Origin: Agelas oroides
Lineage: Eukaryota > Porifera > Demospongiae > Agelasida > Agelasidae
Reading direction: 5' to 3'
Length of the DNA stretch: 64,000 bases
Assembly (NCBI GenBank): GCA_949130485.1
Contig: OX422190.1
Coordinates: forward strand, 8,873,547 to 8,937,546
Made by a program: the position numbers and the translations under genes. Positions 27,125-39,247 of this stretch are shown one piece after another; the stretch's first letter is position 1, and each line of letters opens with the position of its first letter. The notes beneath the pieces were generated by a model. The model searched no databases and was not told the origin of the DNA. It was given only the letters and a program-made list of their open reading frames with translations.

Positions 27125-29053
27125 TGACTGTACTCCTGGTCGATGCTAGCAATGCTTTTAATTCACTCAACCACAACGTTGCCCTCCATAACATCCAATT
27201 TGAGTGTCCGGCCATCTCCACCTTCCTCATCAACACGTACAGAGAACCATCCGAGTTATTCATCGATGGTGAAGTAATCTACTCCCAGGAAGGCACCACA
27301 CAAGGTGACCCATTGGCAATGCCTATGTATGCTGTGGCTACCCTCCCCATGATCAACAGGCTTCCCAAATCAACCACACAGGTCTGGTACGCAGACGATG
27401 CGTCCGCCCTTGGCACTATCACCAACCTCCGAGAATGGTGGGATGAATTGGCCAGGCTGGGCCCCTCCTATGGTTACCACCCAAACCCATCCAAGACCTG
27501 GCTAGTCACGAAGGAGGAATGCCAGCATGTGGCTGTGTGATGGCTATTGCAGAGAGCAGACTCACTTCACCGGCCCACTGAGCTATTTTCTCAGCAACGA
27601 ACTGGTCAATGTATGAGGCCGTGCCCAGAGCAGCTCCAAGGTAGGGTCGCCCAGAGCAGGTTACATTGATGTTGGTGCCCTCAAATGCAGCCACTGCAGT
27701 GGGGTGCCTATGCAGCTTTCACCCATGGGCTGTTGAGCAAGTGGTCTTATTTATCTCGCATTCTACCAAACCTGAGCAGCCACTTCCAACACCTGGAGAA
27801 TGTTATAAGAACAGAATTCATCCCTACACTGACTGGAAATCCCCCTCCTAATGACACTGATCGCGAGCTTTTTTCCCTACCTGCCAGACTTGGAGGCCTA
27901 GGTTTGCGCAACCCAGCAACATACTGTGAGTCCGAGTGCATTGCATCAAGGATGATATCTGAGCCTCTCGTGAAGCTGATTGCGACACAACAAGATGAAT
28001 ACCCATACCAATGTCAGGCAGACCAGCTGACAGCAAAGTCAACAGTCCGTCAACAGAGACGCCAGCAGGCCGCACAAGCAGCTGAGAACCTGAAGCCTTA
28101 CCTATCCGGTACGAGAAAAAGAGCTATGGAACTGGCTAGCGAGAGAGGAGCCTCAAACTGGCTGACATCCTTACCCATTGAGGAATTTGGGTTCTGCCTG
28201 CACAAGGGCGCTTTCTCTGATGCACTGGTACTCAGATATGGGTGGACACCATCACGAATCCCCATGGAATGTGCTTGTGGGACCACCTTCACTGTGGAGC
28301 ACGCTCTCTCCTGCCCGAGAGGTGGTTTCCCCACCATCCGTCACAACGAAATACGGGATGTAACAGCCTCCCTACTGACTGAAGTATGCCATGATGTCAT
28401 GATAGAGCCCAACCTACAACCGCTCACAGGAAAAGCCCTTACCAGAGCCACCTCCAACACAGCTGACGGGGCAAGACTCGACATTGCAGTGAACGGATTC
28501 TGGGGAGGTCGATTCGAGAGAACCTTCCTTGATGTAAGAATATTCAACCCTCATGCACCTGCCAACAAAAACACCACCATTTCCAAATGCTACCGGAAAC
28601 ATGAGGCCGAGAAAAAGCGGGCTTATGAGCAGCGCATTCTCGAAGTTGAGCAGTCCACCTTCACTCCCCTAATATTCTCTGCGACTGGGGGAATGGCCAA
28701 ACAGAGCACAATCTTTTACAAGAGGCTGGCCTCCCTCCTTGCTGACAAATGGGAACACTCCTACAGTTCAACCTTCTCCTGGCTAAGATGCCTCCTCTCA
28801 TTCTCCCTCCTGAGATCTGCCATCCAATGCATCAGAGGCGCACGCTCCTCTTGTGGCCATGCTTCCAGGTCCCCCCTCCCAATCGACCTGGTCAGCGCAG
28901 AAGCACACCTATCATCCGGACATTAGCATTATCACTATGTTTCTATTGTTTATATACAGATATATATACTTTCTCTTTTATTTTCTTGTGTCACTCATGG
29001 GAAAGAATTACATCATTTGCACTCCCAAAAAAAAAAAAATAAAAAATAATATG
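27125..29053 (+). mobile_element. 5'-truncated LINE with an internal inversion
   Basis: Starts inside reverse transcriptase at TVLLVDASNAFNSLN (motif A) and runs on with GTTQGDPLAMPMY and the catalytic WYADDAS to about 27530. Then 27541-27690 reads the next part of the protein on the opposite strand (FEGTNINVTCSGRPYLGAAL.., AIAITQPHA). From about 27691 the plus strand resumes with YAAFTHGLLSKWSY and stays open to 28924. Later parts include a CxC..H..C finger (CACGTTFTVEHALSCPRGG) and the GFWGGRF..DVRIFNPHAP block. The 3' end is A-rich (29027-29053). The inserted copy faces opposite to, and breaks, the host FN3 exon. I could not place the family precisely; a restriction-like endonuclease LINE is a guess. 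Confidence 0.85.
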
Positions 29054-29652
29054 TTACGCTGCACCGATTATGTTACTTACGCTGCACCGATTTTAGTGTG
29101 GCGAAACAGGTAAAGCTAGTAGTAGTATAGCAAAAAAACTAATTTAGTAAAAGAACAAAAATTAATAAACTGAGGCACTAAAACTTAGGCACTGGAGGTG
29201 CACGTTGTATATTTATGACATGCATATTGCTGGTACTCTTTGCTATAAACTTGAGTTTAAAGCAAAGAATACCAGCTGGCTAATCCATATATATAGGCAT
29301 ACATGTTTGGATACGTTAATACATGATTATTTCTATGCCTGCATGGAATTTGAACATTGATTTTGCCTTTAAAATTGACACTGAAACTTACAGTAGCACA
29401 CAAGCAAGCATGCAGCAAGCCATGCAGACACTCACCAAATACACACACACCACTATTACAATTGAATTCAAGCTGATTCATAAGTGTTAGAACACATTTC
29501 AAAATTCCTAATGGCACCACTATATAAACATACATACAATTGCCTCTAATACATGTTGACAACAAAAACATGCTTCTATACTGTTGTATACATATATATC
29601 AACAATTCAGTATCACAATTCTATACAGCAGTTGGTCTTCCCCAGACCTATT
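29054..29652. repeat. start of duplicated block: TTACGCTGCACCGAT repeats and 3' flank
   Basis: TGTTACGCTGCACCGAT occurs here twice and four times at 33029-33105; GCTGCACCAAATCGG is seen near 37047. Sequence after it (29090-29640) matches 33110-33690 almost base for base and 37255-37555 more loosely. It marks the 3' boundary of the tandem duplication units. Confidence 0.85.
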
Positions 29653-30757
29653 TCACTGAATGGTGAATCTGAAAGGAAGTGCAGTGAAGCTTCTCCTGTC
29701 ACAGCCTTGAGGAAGGACCTTGAAGTGATGAGGACCTCGTGAAAGGCCAGTGACACTAGCAGGAGAAGTACCTGCATCAGTAAATCATAAGGTTATGTGC
29801 AGGTAACATCTCATAGGCGCCAGAAGCACTTTCAAATTTGGAGGGGGGGGGGGGGGGGGCAGTTGTAGCGCAGCCGTAGGGGAGGGGTGTGGGAGGGGGC
29901 GCGGTAGCTCAGAGAGTATACTGTACTTGAAAAGGTCAGAATGGCCGCGAGACTACAGGAAGCTAACCCACTTCTTCCATTTGTAACCTGGTAACGTTAC
30001 AATGCGTGTACTTTTTACCTCCTGTCACTTGCTGTCTTTTTCTTGGCTGCAGGTAGCTATAAGTATCAAGCATTCTCTGGCTCGCTCAAAAATGCCCATG
30101 CCCCCCCAGCCTCAAGGTTTGGGGGGTCACATGCCCCCCCCCCCTGCTTCCGTCACCTATGCATCTAGAGCATTATAGAAGCATGTATGCAGAGGTCAGA
30201 ACAGGTAAAGCATTACACAGCAGCTGTAATGGTAATCAGACCACTAAACACCAGCATACATGCATGCTTTTGTAATTTAATCTTAGAACTTATTTCCAAC
30301 AGGATACCATACATGCACATGTCCTTATATTGGTAGACAGATCAGATAAGTAACTACCTGCATGTCTGACCATTTGTGTCAACCTTATGTTAGTGGGAAC
30401 TAGCTATGCATGTATACGTACAACATTACATTACAAGCTCACATGAGAACCTCGTCCGTCGATCCACAATACACTGGAACCCTGTCACTGGTCCCACCCC
30501 TTGGAAGTGGACAGTCAGATTACTCCCACTCACAAATACACCTTCATCAATGAGATTAGCTGTGCAATAATTGGAGTCTCGGGGAATCACCACCCTCCTT
30601 CTGATAACCAGTCGATTATAGCCAGAGGCTGATGCAACAATCTTCAGTCTGTACACTCCTGGAGTAAGACCAGTAAATGTAGTAGTACCATTCGAACCTA
30701 CATACAGAAGCATGAAATGTCAAATCCAAAATAAAAACATACTCAGCCATTACTGTG

Positions 30758-30835
<78 letters not shown>

Positions 30836-32830
30836 CGTGCGTGTGTCAGTAATATTGCATCAGTGATATGTCTCCTTCCTTCCCTCCCCTACCCCCTCTC
30901 TTACTATCGTCTCACAAATCAGACAACATCATCACTCACAGTCTGACATCATAGGTGGACTATTTCTCCTGAGAAGTTCGCACATAAAGCTGGCTCCGGG
31001 CACAGTAGCCATAATGTCTACTCTGACTGTGTTCCCCTCAACCGCAGGGCTCCCATTAATGAAGTGCACTTGCAACAAGCGAGGTGCTGTGATGTTAACT
31101 TGTGTGTGCAGGGTTGAAAAAATATACTGGTGATAGAAATACACTGGGTGAAACCTGTCTATAATGGTTGCCATGAGACTAGCAATCTTTGGGGCCCAGC
31201 AATCTTTGGGGCCCAGCAATCTTTGGGGTCCAGCAATCTTTGGGGCCTTTATAGACAGGAAGTTACTTTATACAGGTCACTGTACAGGATTGTATAGTAC
31301 AACTGGGACCAGGAGTTGTGGCCATAGTAAAGAGATGGCTCTTTTAATAGTGGCTACAATGGACAAGTTCCACTGCATTAAAACAAAAACAAGCAGGTGA
31401 TTCCCTCACAGATGTTCTGATGTTGTCAGTGGATGTGTTGTAGTTGTAAGGTGAAGTGGGCAGATGCGTCTTATACAATTAGTATAAACCTCTCATAATC
31501 ACCATCAGTCTGCAACCAGGGTAACCACTCTGTGGTTAAAACAACCAATTTGTTATTGCAGTGATTATGTTGAAAGGCTTTCATGGAATGCCAGTGCTTA
31601 GCTTTCCTTCAGTAACTACAGTCAGGACTGCTAAGTGATTGAGTTTGATTAGAGCAGATGGTCACTGACAGACGGCTGAGTGATGATCACACTGGATGCT
31701 CACGCCAAGCTTGCTCGCTCGTTTGCTGAGTGAGGATCATGCTGGATGCTCACGCCAAGCTTGCTCGCTCATTTGCTCAATTGCTGCAGTACTCCAATCT
31801 TGTAAAAAAAGAAAAATGCTACTTTAGGAGTACGTATACGACAATTGAATTTGCTATACAAGTGCTAGAACATTTACATAGACCACAGATAAGTATATTC
31901 TACCAACCAACTGGTGTCTGATCCGTCACATTCAATAGCACTGGACCAGTCGGTGAAGGGCCAGGTGTACTACTGTCAGGTGCACGAGTGACTCCTAACT
32001 GGTCGAGAACACTCTGAGGTATTTCAATTTCACTGGGGTCAGGAGGCCCAAAACATAACCCATTGGAATATTGGTCGCAGTCCAGGTGGGGAGGCCAGGC
32101 AACACCAAATTCTCGCAGTCTTGCCTCACACCCATTCCTCACACGCATGCAGAGGCTCCTGCAAGGCCTGACACGGATCTTGGGAAACTGTAGGGAGCAG
32201 AATGGAGCGTAGACAGCGCACAGCATGTGCACGATGGCATTGGAACACTGTGTTCGAATGAGAGGCCAGAAATTTTGCAGTTCAGCGTTTGCTTCAGCCT
32301 GTGTCTCCTGAAGACGAAAGTTGGGGAATGATGCATTATTGTATCCGACATCCATGCATATGTCCATGGTAATCGGTTCACAACGGAACACATCCTTTTC
32401 AGGAGGAATAGGTGTCTGCAAAGAAGGGACTGGGGAGGTAGTTTGACTTGATACCAGCACCAGACCGTAGCAGGCGATGAACACAAGCACTTTCTGCCAC
32501 ATGACAGCTGAGTGTGAGTGTGCTGGAGTTGGTGCAATATTGGGAGAAGCGAGAGTGGATGGGTGGGACCGGGGTGAAGATTCAAATATAGAAGTTATCA
32601 AGATAGAAAATTGCATGCTGAGTATAAATGGATGATATACTGCCAGGCTATGAAATCATGTACTAGAGCCCTGTGTGACCTGAGGTGCACTCCTACGTAG
32701 TAAAACTGCATGCATGCAAAGGCAATGCACATATGTATTTCACTACATAGAAATCAGCGAAACTCACCAATGATTGACTCTTGCCCGTTGCCCTCCGGCC
32801 GGATGTTGGTTACTTCAACAATATTGTGGA
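29653..32830 (-). CDS. secreted Frizzled-CRD plus Ig-like domain protein, copy F1
   Basis: Likely secreted Wnt-binding or adhesion protein. A leader exon ends at 32768; its 5' limit near 32830 is a guess. Coding exons: 32502-31908 (CRD), 31098-30940 (X), 30697-30443 (Y), 29771-29653 (Z), all GT-AG, phase 1, summing to 375 codons plus TGA. It opens with a signal peptide (MWQKVLVFIACYGLVLVSSQ). The Frizzled CRD then has the full ten cysteines (from RCEPITMDICMD through PHLDCDQYSNG). X-Y-Z make two beta-sandwich repeats of the kind FxC..C..GLxxGxYxL (PGASFMCELL, FTGLTPGVYRLKIV, GFQCIVDRR, SVTGLSRGPHHFKV). No membrane helix, so it resembles an sFRP in logic but not in partner domain. Wnt binding is inference. 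Confidence 0.82.
29843..29861. repeat. poly-G run
   Basis: About 18 consecutive G within an intron of copy F1, followed by G-rich sequence; a 250-bp insertion here is absent from copy F2. Confidence 0.8.
30763..30845. repeat. (GT)n in F1 intron between exons X and Y
   Basis: About 40 GT units. The same intron of copy F3 has a shorter tract (38767-38788), and copy F2 lacks it. Confidence 0.9.
31183..31247. repeat. 17-bp minisatellite, 4 units (F1)
   Basis: Unit AGCAATCTTTGGGGCCC in the intron between CRD and X exons. One unit is present in F2 (34687) and about eight in F3 (39113-39246). Confidence 0.9.
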
Positions 32831-32939
32831 GTCAGCACCTGAAGCAGTGCCCCACCCGAAGTTCAAGGTTTAATGGCGAAAGGTCCACACACACATGTAT
32901 TCCGGCACGCTTGGCGCCGCATTCTTCCCTGCGCACACC

Positions 32940-32977
32940 TAGCCCCGTACCCAGGCTGTTAACTGGGTACAAGGCTA
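32940..32977. mobile_element. 38-bp foldback micro-MITE with perfect 9-bp duplication
   Basis: TAGCCCCGTACCCAGGCTGT then TAACTGGGTACAAGGCTA, flanked on both sides by GCGCACACC (32931-32939, 32978-32986). Almost nothing but the two ends. Confidence 0.93.
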
Positions 32978-33689
32978 GCGCACACCCAGCTACACACACT
33001 AAATCGGTGCGGCAGAACATAAAATTTTATGTTACGCTGCACCGATTATGTTACGCTGCACCGATTAGTATGTTACGCTGCACCGATTAGTATGTTACGC
33101 TGCACCGATTTAGTGTGGCGAAACAGGTAAAGCTAGTAGTATAGCAAAAAAAAACTAATTTAGTAAAAGAACAAAAATTAATAAACTCAGGCACTAAAAC
33201 TTAGGCACTGGAGGTGCACGTTGTATATTTATGACATGCATATTGCTGGTACTCTTTGCTATAAACTTGAGTTTAAAGCAAAGAATACCAGCTGGCTAAT
33301 CCATATATATAGGCATACATGTTTGGATACGATAATACATGAGTATTTCTATGCCTGCATGGAATTTGAACATTGATTTTGCCTTTAAAATTGACACTGA
33401 AACTTACAGTAGCACACAAGCAAGCATGCAGCAAGCCATGCAGACACTCACCAAATACACACACACCACTATTACAATTGAATTCAAGCTGATTCATAAG
33501 TGTTAGAACACATTTCAAAATTCCTAATGGCGGCACCACTATATAAACATACAACAATTGCCTCTAATACATGTTGACAAAAAAAAACATGCTTCTATAC
33601 TGTTGTATATATATATCAACAATTCAGTATCACAATTCTATACAGCAGTTGGTCTTCCCCAGACCTAGACATTCTTCCCCAGACCTATT

Positions 33690-36600
33690 TCACTGAATGG
33701 TGAATCTGAAAGGAAGTGCTCTAAAGCTTCCCCTGTCACAGCCTTGAGGAAGGACCTTGAAGTGATGAGGACCTCGTGAAAGGCCAGTGACACTAACAGG
33801 AGAAGTACCTGCATTAGTAAATCATAAGGTTATGTGCAGGTAACATCGAGACCATTAGAAGCATTGTATGCAGAGGTCAGAACAGGTAAAGCATTACACA
33901 GCAGCTGTAATGGTAATCAGACCACTAAACACTATAGCATGCATGCAATGCTTTTGCAATTTAATCTTAGAACTTATTTCCAACAGGATACTGTACGTGC
34001 ACATGTCCTTATATTGGTAGACAGATCAGATTACCTGTCTGACCATTTGGGTGTACCTTATGTCGGTGGGAACTAGCCATGCATGTATACTATTACATCA
34101 CAAACTCACATGAGAACCTTGTCCGTCGATCCAAAATACACCGGAATCCTGTCACCAGTCCCACCCCTTGGAAGTGAACCATGAGGTTACTCCCACTTAC
34201 AACTACACCTTCATCAATGAGATTAGCTGTGCAATAATTGGAGTCTCGGGGAATCACCACCCTCCTTCTGATAACCGGTCGATTATAGCCAGAGGCAGAT
34301 GCACCAATCTTCAGTCTGTACACTCCCGGAGCAAGACCAGTAAATGTAGTAGTACCATTCGAACCTACGCATGTACAGAAGCAAAAGCCAAAACTCATGC
34401 CATTACCATTTACTATTGTCTCACAAAGCAGACACCAGCCACTCACAATCTCCCGTCATTGGTGGACTATTTCTCCTGAGAAGTTCACACTGCAAGCTGG
34501 CTCCGGGCACAGTAGCCATAATGTCTACTCTGACTGTGTTCCCCTCAACCGCAGGGCTCCCATTAATGAAGTGCACTTGCAACAAGCGAGGTGCTGTGAT
34601 GTCAATTTGTGTGTGCAGAATTGAAAAATATAATGGTGATAGAAATACAGAGAAACCTGTCTAAAATGGTTGCCATGCATGGCACCAGCAATCTTTGGGG
34701 CCTTTATAGACTGGTGGTCGCTTTATAGCTACAGGTCATTGCAGGATTAGGACCAGGAGTTGTGGCCATAGTAAAGAGATGGCTCTTTTAACAGTGGCTA
34801 CAATGGATAGGTTCCACTGCATTGAATTTCCTGTACAAGTGCTAGAAAGTTTACAGAGACCACAGATAAGCATATATACCATGCACCAACTGGTGTACCT
34901 GGTGTCTCATGTGTCACATTAAGAACACTCTGAGGTATTTCAACTTCACTGGGGTCAGGAGGCCCAAAACATAATGGGTCATTGGAATATTGGTTGCAGT
35001 CCAGGTGGGGAGGCCAGGCAAAACCAAAGCTTTGCAGTCTTGCCTCACACCCATTCCTCACGTGCATGCAGAGGTTCCTGCAAGGCCTTAGACGGACGTT
35101 GGGAAACTGTAGGGAGCAGGATGGAGCATAGACAGCACACAGCATGTGCACAATGGCATTCGAACACTGTGCTCGAATGAGAGGCCAGAAATTTCGCAGT
35201 TCAGTGGTTGCTTCAGCCTGTGTCTCCTGAAGACGAAAGTTAGGGAATGATGCATTATCATATCCGAGATCCATGCATATGTCTATGGTAATCGGTTCAC
35301 AACGGAGCACATCCTTTTCAGGAGGAATAGGCGTCTGCAAAGAGGGGACTGGGGAGGTAGTTTGGCTCGAGACCAGCACCAGACTGTAGCAGGCAATAAA
35401 CACAAGCACTTTCTGCCACATGACAGCTGAGTGTGCTGGAGTTGATGAAATTTGGGGGAAGGGGGACTCATAAAATAAGAAAGGTTGTATGCCACAATAT
35501 ATCACCCGTAGTATTGATGTCTGAGTTTCCAAACAATGTAAATTTTCTTCTGCGCAGACCATTTCTCCACAATATCACTGCAAAAATTACTAATTGATCG
35601 TGAGTGCATGGTTACTGCAGTTTCAGGGTTCATTGAACAGGTGGGTAATATAATCAAATGAATTCCAAAACACAATTATCATCAAATAACCACTCGCAAT
35701 TCCATCTAGCTTCAAAGAGCTAGCAAAGACACTTGTCTGCCAGCCAAGGAATACCAGTTCATATGCATCCATCTGCTGGGTATTATTATCTATAGTTTTG
35801 AACTGGATCACAGCCAGCAGATGGATGCATGTGAACTGGTATATGTTGGCTAGCATCAGGCAAGATATATCATGCAGATATACCCTAAACCAAGGTGGAA
35901 TTGTGTGCATGGGGTTGATAGATGATAATTGTGTTTGGAATTTTTACTACCGGCCTGTTCAATGACCCCTGAAAGGCTGAAACTGCGGTAACCATGCACT
36001 TGTGTATGGTCATCATTTAACAAAGTAGTTTTTGCAGTGATATATATTTCATTGTATTTACATGTACATCAAATTGGGTACAGCAGTTCCTTATAGGGTA
36101 TATTTACTTTCACTGCTTTGCTAAACATATCTGTCTCAATCAAAAATACACGCGATTTTTCGTCACTTTTCATTAATTTTCTGCAATTTGTTGAATTGTT
36201 ATTATTTTGTGATGCTGCTCACAGTTACTTCAATATTCAACAACGGTACAACTAGTTCTATATACTAGATTAGTTGTCGAACGGGTTATTACAGTTTTTT
36301 TTGATCAAAAACTTTGCTCCAACTTCCGTGCGGAATTGCAACTATTTATGGACACAAAATGCCATTTTTTAAAAAAAAACCATTACATTTTTCACAGCGA
36401 GTTTCTATCTGATCGGGCTTACATGTCGCTAGCGGAAAAGTAGTGGCCGCAATATTGCGCTAAAATGACAGAAAATTTCGGCCAGGCAGTTACTTTTCGA
36501 AGGCTGTACCGCGCGCTTGCTGTGTTCACTCATAGATTGTAAACCTACGTTATGGAGGTTTACATTCTATGGTTCACTCGATCTCATTGATATGGGTACC

Positions 36601-36840
36601 GTTCGTTTCATGCTCTTTTCAAAAATACAGGTTGTTGCTGTGATAAATAAATTTTAATTTTCACATCGACATCGCTAACAGTAGTCTTAGCTCTGTGTGA
36701 CCCGAAGTGCGATCGTAGTAAACTGCATGCAAAGGTAAGTCACATATTTGACCAGAATCAGCAAAAACTCACCAATGATCGACTCTTTCCCGTGGTTCTC
36801 TGCGTTCTCTGCGGATGTTGGTTGCACAATAAGCACGTGA
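33690..36840 (-). CDS. secreted Frizzled-CRD plus Ig-like domain protein, copy F2
   Basis: Tandem paralogue of F1. The leader exon ends at 36773 (CGATCATTG then GTGAGT), the 5' limit near 36840 is estimated. Coding exons: 35421-34887 (signal MWQKVLVFIACYSLVLVSSQ and ten-cysteine CRD, 18 codons shorter at its C-terminal linker than F1), 34605-34447 (X), 34364-34110 (Y), 33808-33690 (Z). If all are used the product is 355 residues. The acceptor of exon X reads ACACAAA where F1 and F3 have ACACAAG, so the AG is lost. Exon X is 159 bp with phase 1 at both ends, so skipping it would keep the frame and give about 302 residues lacking the first half of the first Ig-like repeat. A CACTGCAAAAA-ended element lies in its leader intron. 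Confidence 0.78.
35576..36039. mobile_element. CACTGCAAAAA-ended inverted-repeat element, 464 bp
   Basis: Left end CACTGCAAAAATTACTAATT.. with GGTTACTGCAGTTTCAGGGT, right end ..AGTAGTTTTTGCAGTG with matching inverted inner arms (GTTCAATGA, ACTGCGGTAACC). Flanks are AT-rich (ATAT), so the target site is unclear. Centre has a second palindrome near 35760-35840 (AGATGGATGCATGTGAACTGG and its inverse). Related copy at 52100. Confidence 0.8.
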
Positions 36841-37555
36841 AGGCATCATTCGGCTCTTTGGTAGTGAAGCATATCAGCGGTAGCGCAACCCAAAGTTCAA
36901 GGTTTAAAAACCTACAGTATATTGTAGATACAGTATTCCTGTTGTCAAATTAAAATCTATCTATCAATCTATCTATCTAAAAATATGGTGAGCGCAGTTT
37001 TCAACTACCTTCCACGCCATGCATTCCAACGACATGCATTGTTCCGCTGCACCAAATCGGTAGTCCTAACTCTGTTTTGGGTCTGTATAGTGCAGCGGTA
37101 ATGCCCACTGAAAAAAATTCAGTTGGTAAAGATTAAAAAATCAACAAAAAGTTACAATAGGCTAACGCGTGCTACGCGCGCGCACACTGCGCTATCGTAA
37201 GTCGCTATCCCAACCCCCCACTATATTCGAGCACTGCATGCGCACAAGTGTAAATTTATAAGAATACCAGCTAATCTGTAACACAGTATGACAAACTTGG
37301 TGCGTTTATATACATGAGTATTTACTATACTGCCTGGAAATTGAATTATTTACAGTAGCACACAAGCAAGCCAGATGCTCACCAATACATGTACACACCA
37401 TTACAATTGATTCACTAGTGTTACAACACATTTCAAAATTCCCAATGGCACCACTAGACCTATACAATAAGTGCCTAATTGTCTCTAATACAAGTATGAC
37501 AAAAAACATACTTCTATACTATTGTTATCAGCAATTCAATTAGACCAGTCCTATT
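36040..37555. other. F2 leader region and duplication boundary
   Basis: Contains the F2 leader exon (near 36773-36840), a (CTAT)n stretch near 36955-36978, a GGTTTACATTCTATGG / CATAGATTGTAAACC inverted pair at 36527-36573 and the third copy of the block 3' flank from about 37255. No other coding exon recognised. Confidence 0.5.
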
Positions 37556-39041
37556 TCACTGAATGGTGAACTTGAAAGGAAGTGCTCTAAAGTTTCCCCT
37601 GTCACAGCCTTGAGGAAGGACCTTGAAGTGATGACGACCTTGTGAAAGGCCAGTGACACTAACAGGAGAAGTACCTGCATTAGTAAATCATAAGGTTATG
37701 TGCAGGTAACAGTCACTGGAGAGTATAGAGATTGTAGCTTAGTATACTTAGTATTCACTTTTGGAGGGCAACAGAGTTAGATCTATGTACAGTGCAGCTG
37801 TGTGAAAAATGCGGGCAAAGAAGTGTTATATCAATTCCTACAAAGAGTGACAAATATGAGATACAAGAAGCTTCTATCTAGGAGAAAGTTCAGCTGTACT
37901 GCTAGTTCTCAATCATGCAGTTGCTCTCCAGAAGTTGTTGGCCCCACCCATTTGTGCTATGGAACCAAGACACTTGTGTACATATAATGATTGCATGTAC
38001 CTGACTGAGAACCGTGCATGTGCAGCAAAGGTGATGCAGTAATGTAAACTGTTAACTTTCATAAGGTTGTAGCTAACAGTGACTAAGAAAATGCAGTATG
38101 AATATGATCTAGAGGATTAGAAGCACATGTATACAGAGGGTCAGAACTGGTAAAGGCAGACTGTAACAGTAATCAAGACAATTAAACACTTGCATTGCTG
38201 CAGCTATGTATACAAGGTTGACTTATTTTCTTGTTTTCTGGAATGCTACACAGGTAGCTTTATGTATTTCGTATCACCCTTCTGCAATTTCTTGTTATAT
38301 TCCGGCTTCAGTCAGGATGAAATACATACTATTTGTATCCTTAAATAAGTAAACTAATCTATGTCTGTCTGACCATTTGTGTCAACCTTATGTTAGTGGG
38401 AACTAGCTATGCATGTATACATGCAACACTACATCACAAGCTCACATGAGAACCTCATCCGTCGATCCACAATGCACTGGAACCCTGTCACTGGTCCCAC
38501 CCCTTGGAAGTGGACAGTCAGATTACTCCCACTCACAAATACACCTTCATCAATGAGGTTAGCTGTGCAATAATTGGAGTCTCGGGGAATCACCACCCTC
38601 CTTCTGATAACCGGTCGGTTATAGCCAGAGGCTGATGCAACAATCCTCAGTCTGTACACTCCCGGAGCGAGACCAGTAAATGTAGTAGTACCATTCGAAC
38701 CTACGTACAGAAGCGTGAAATGTCAAATCCAAAATAAAAACATACTCAGCCATTACCGTGTGCATGTATGTGTGTGTGTGTGTGTGTGTCAGTAATATTG
38801 CATCAGTGGTATGTCTCCTTCCTTCCCTCCCCTACCCCCTCTCTTACTATCGTCTCACAAATCAGACAACATCACCACTCACAGTCTGACATCACAGGTG
38901 GACTATTTCTCCTGAGAAGTTCGCACATAAAGCTGGCTCCGGGCACAGTAGCCATAATGTCTACTCTGACCGTGTTCCCCTCAACCACAGGGCTCCCATT
39001 AATGAAGTGCACTTGCAACAAGCGAGGTGCTGTGATGTTAA
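37556..39041 (-). CDS. Ig-like module copy F3, CRD exon missing
   Basis: Exons X (39041-38883), Y (38700-38446) and Z (37674-37556) match F1 and F2 with intact splice sites, the same lengths (159, 255, 119 bp) and an open frame to TGA. No Frizzled-CRD exon, signal peptide or leader exon is found upstream before 40700. It may be a 5'-truncated copy, or it may serve as 3' exons of the Eph-like ectodomain gene just upstream (42953-40719), whose last located exon also ends in phase 1. Both readings are inference. Confidence 0.65.
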
Positions 39042-39112
39042 CTTGTGTGTGCAGGGTTGAAAAATATACTGGTGATAGAAATACACTGTCTATAATGGTT
39101 GCCATGAGACTA

Positions 39113-39247
39113 GCAATCTTTGGGGACCAGCAATCTTTGGGGTCCAGCAATCTTTGGGGCCCAGCAATCTTTGGGGCCCAGCAATCTTTGGGGCCCAGCA
39201 ATCTTTGGGGCCCAGCAATCTTTGGGGCCCAGCAATCTTTGGGGCCT
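39113..39247. repeat. 17-bp minisatellite, about 8 units (F3)
   Basis: CCAGCAATCTTTGGGGC in tandem, with GA/GT variants in the first two units. Confidence 0.93.
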
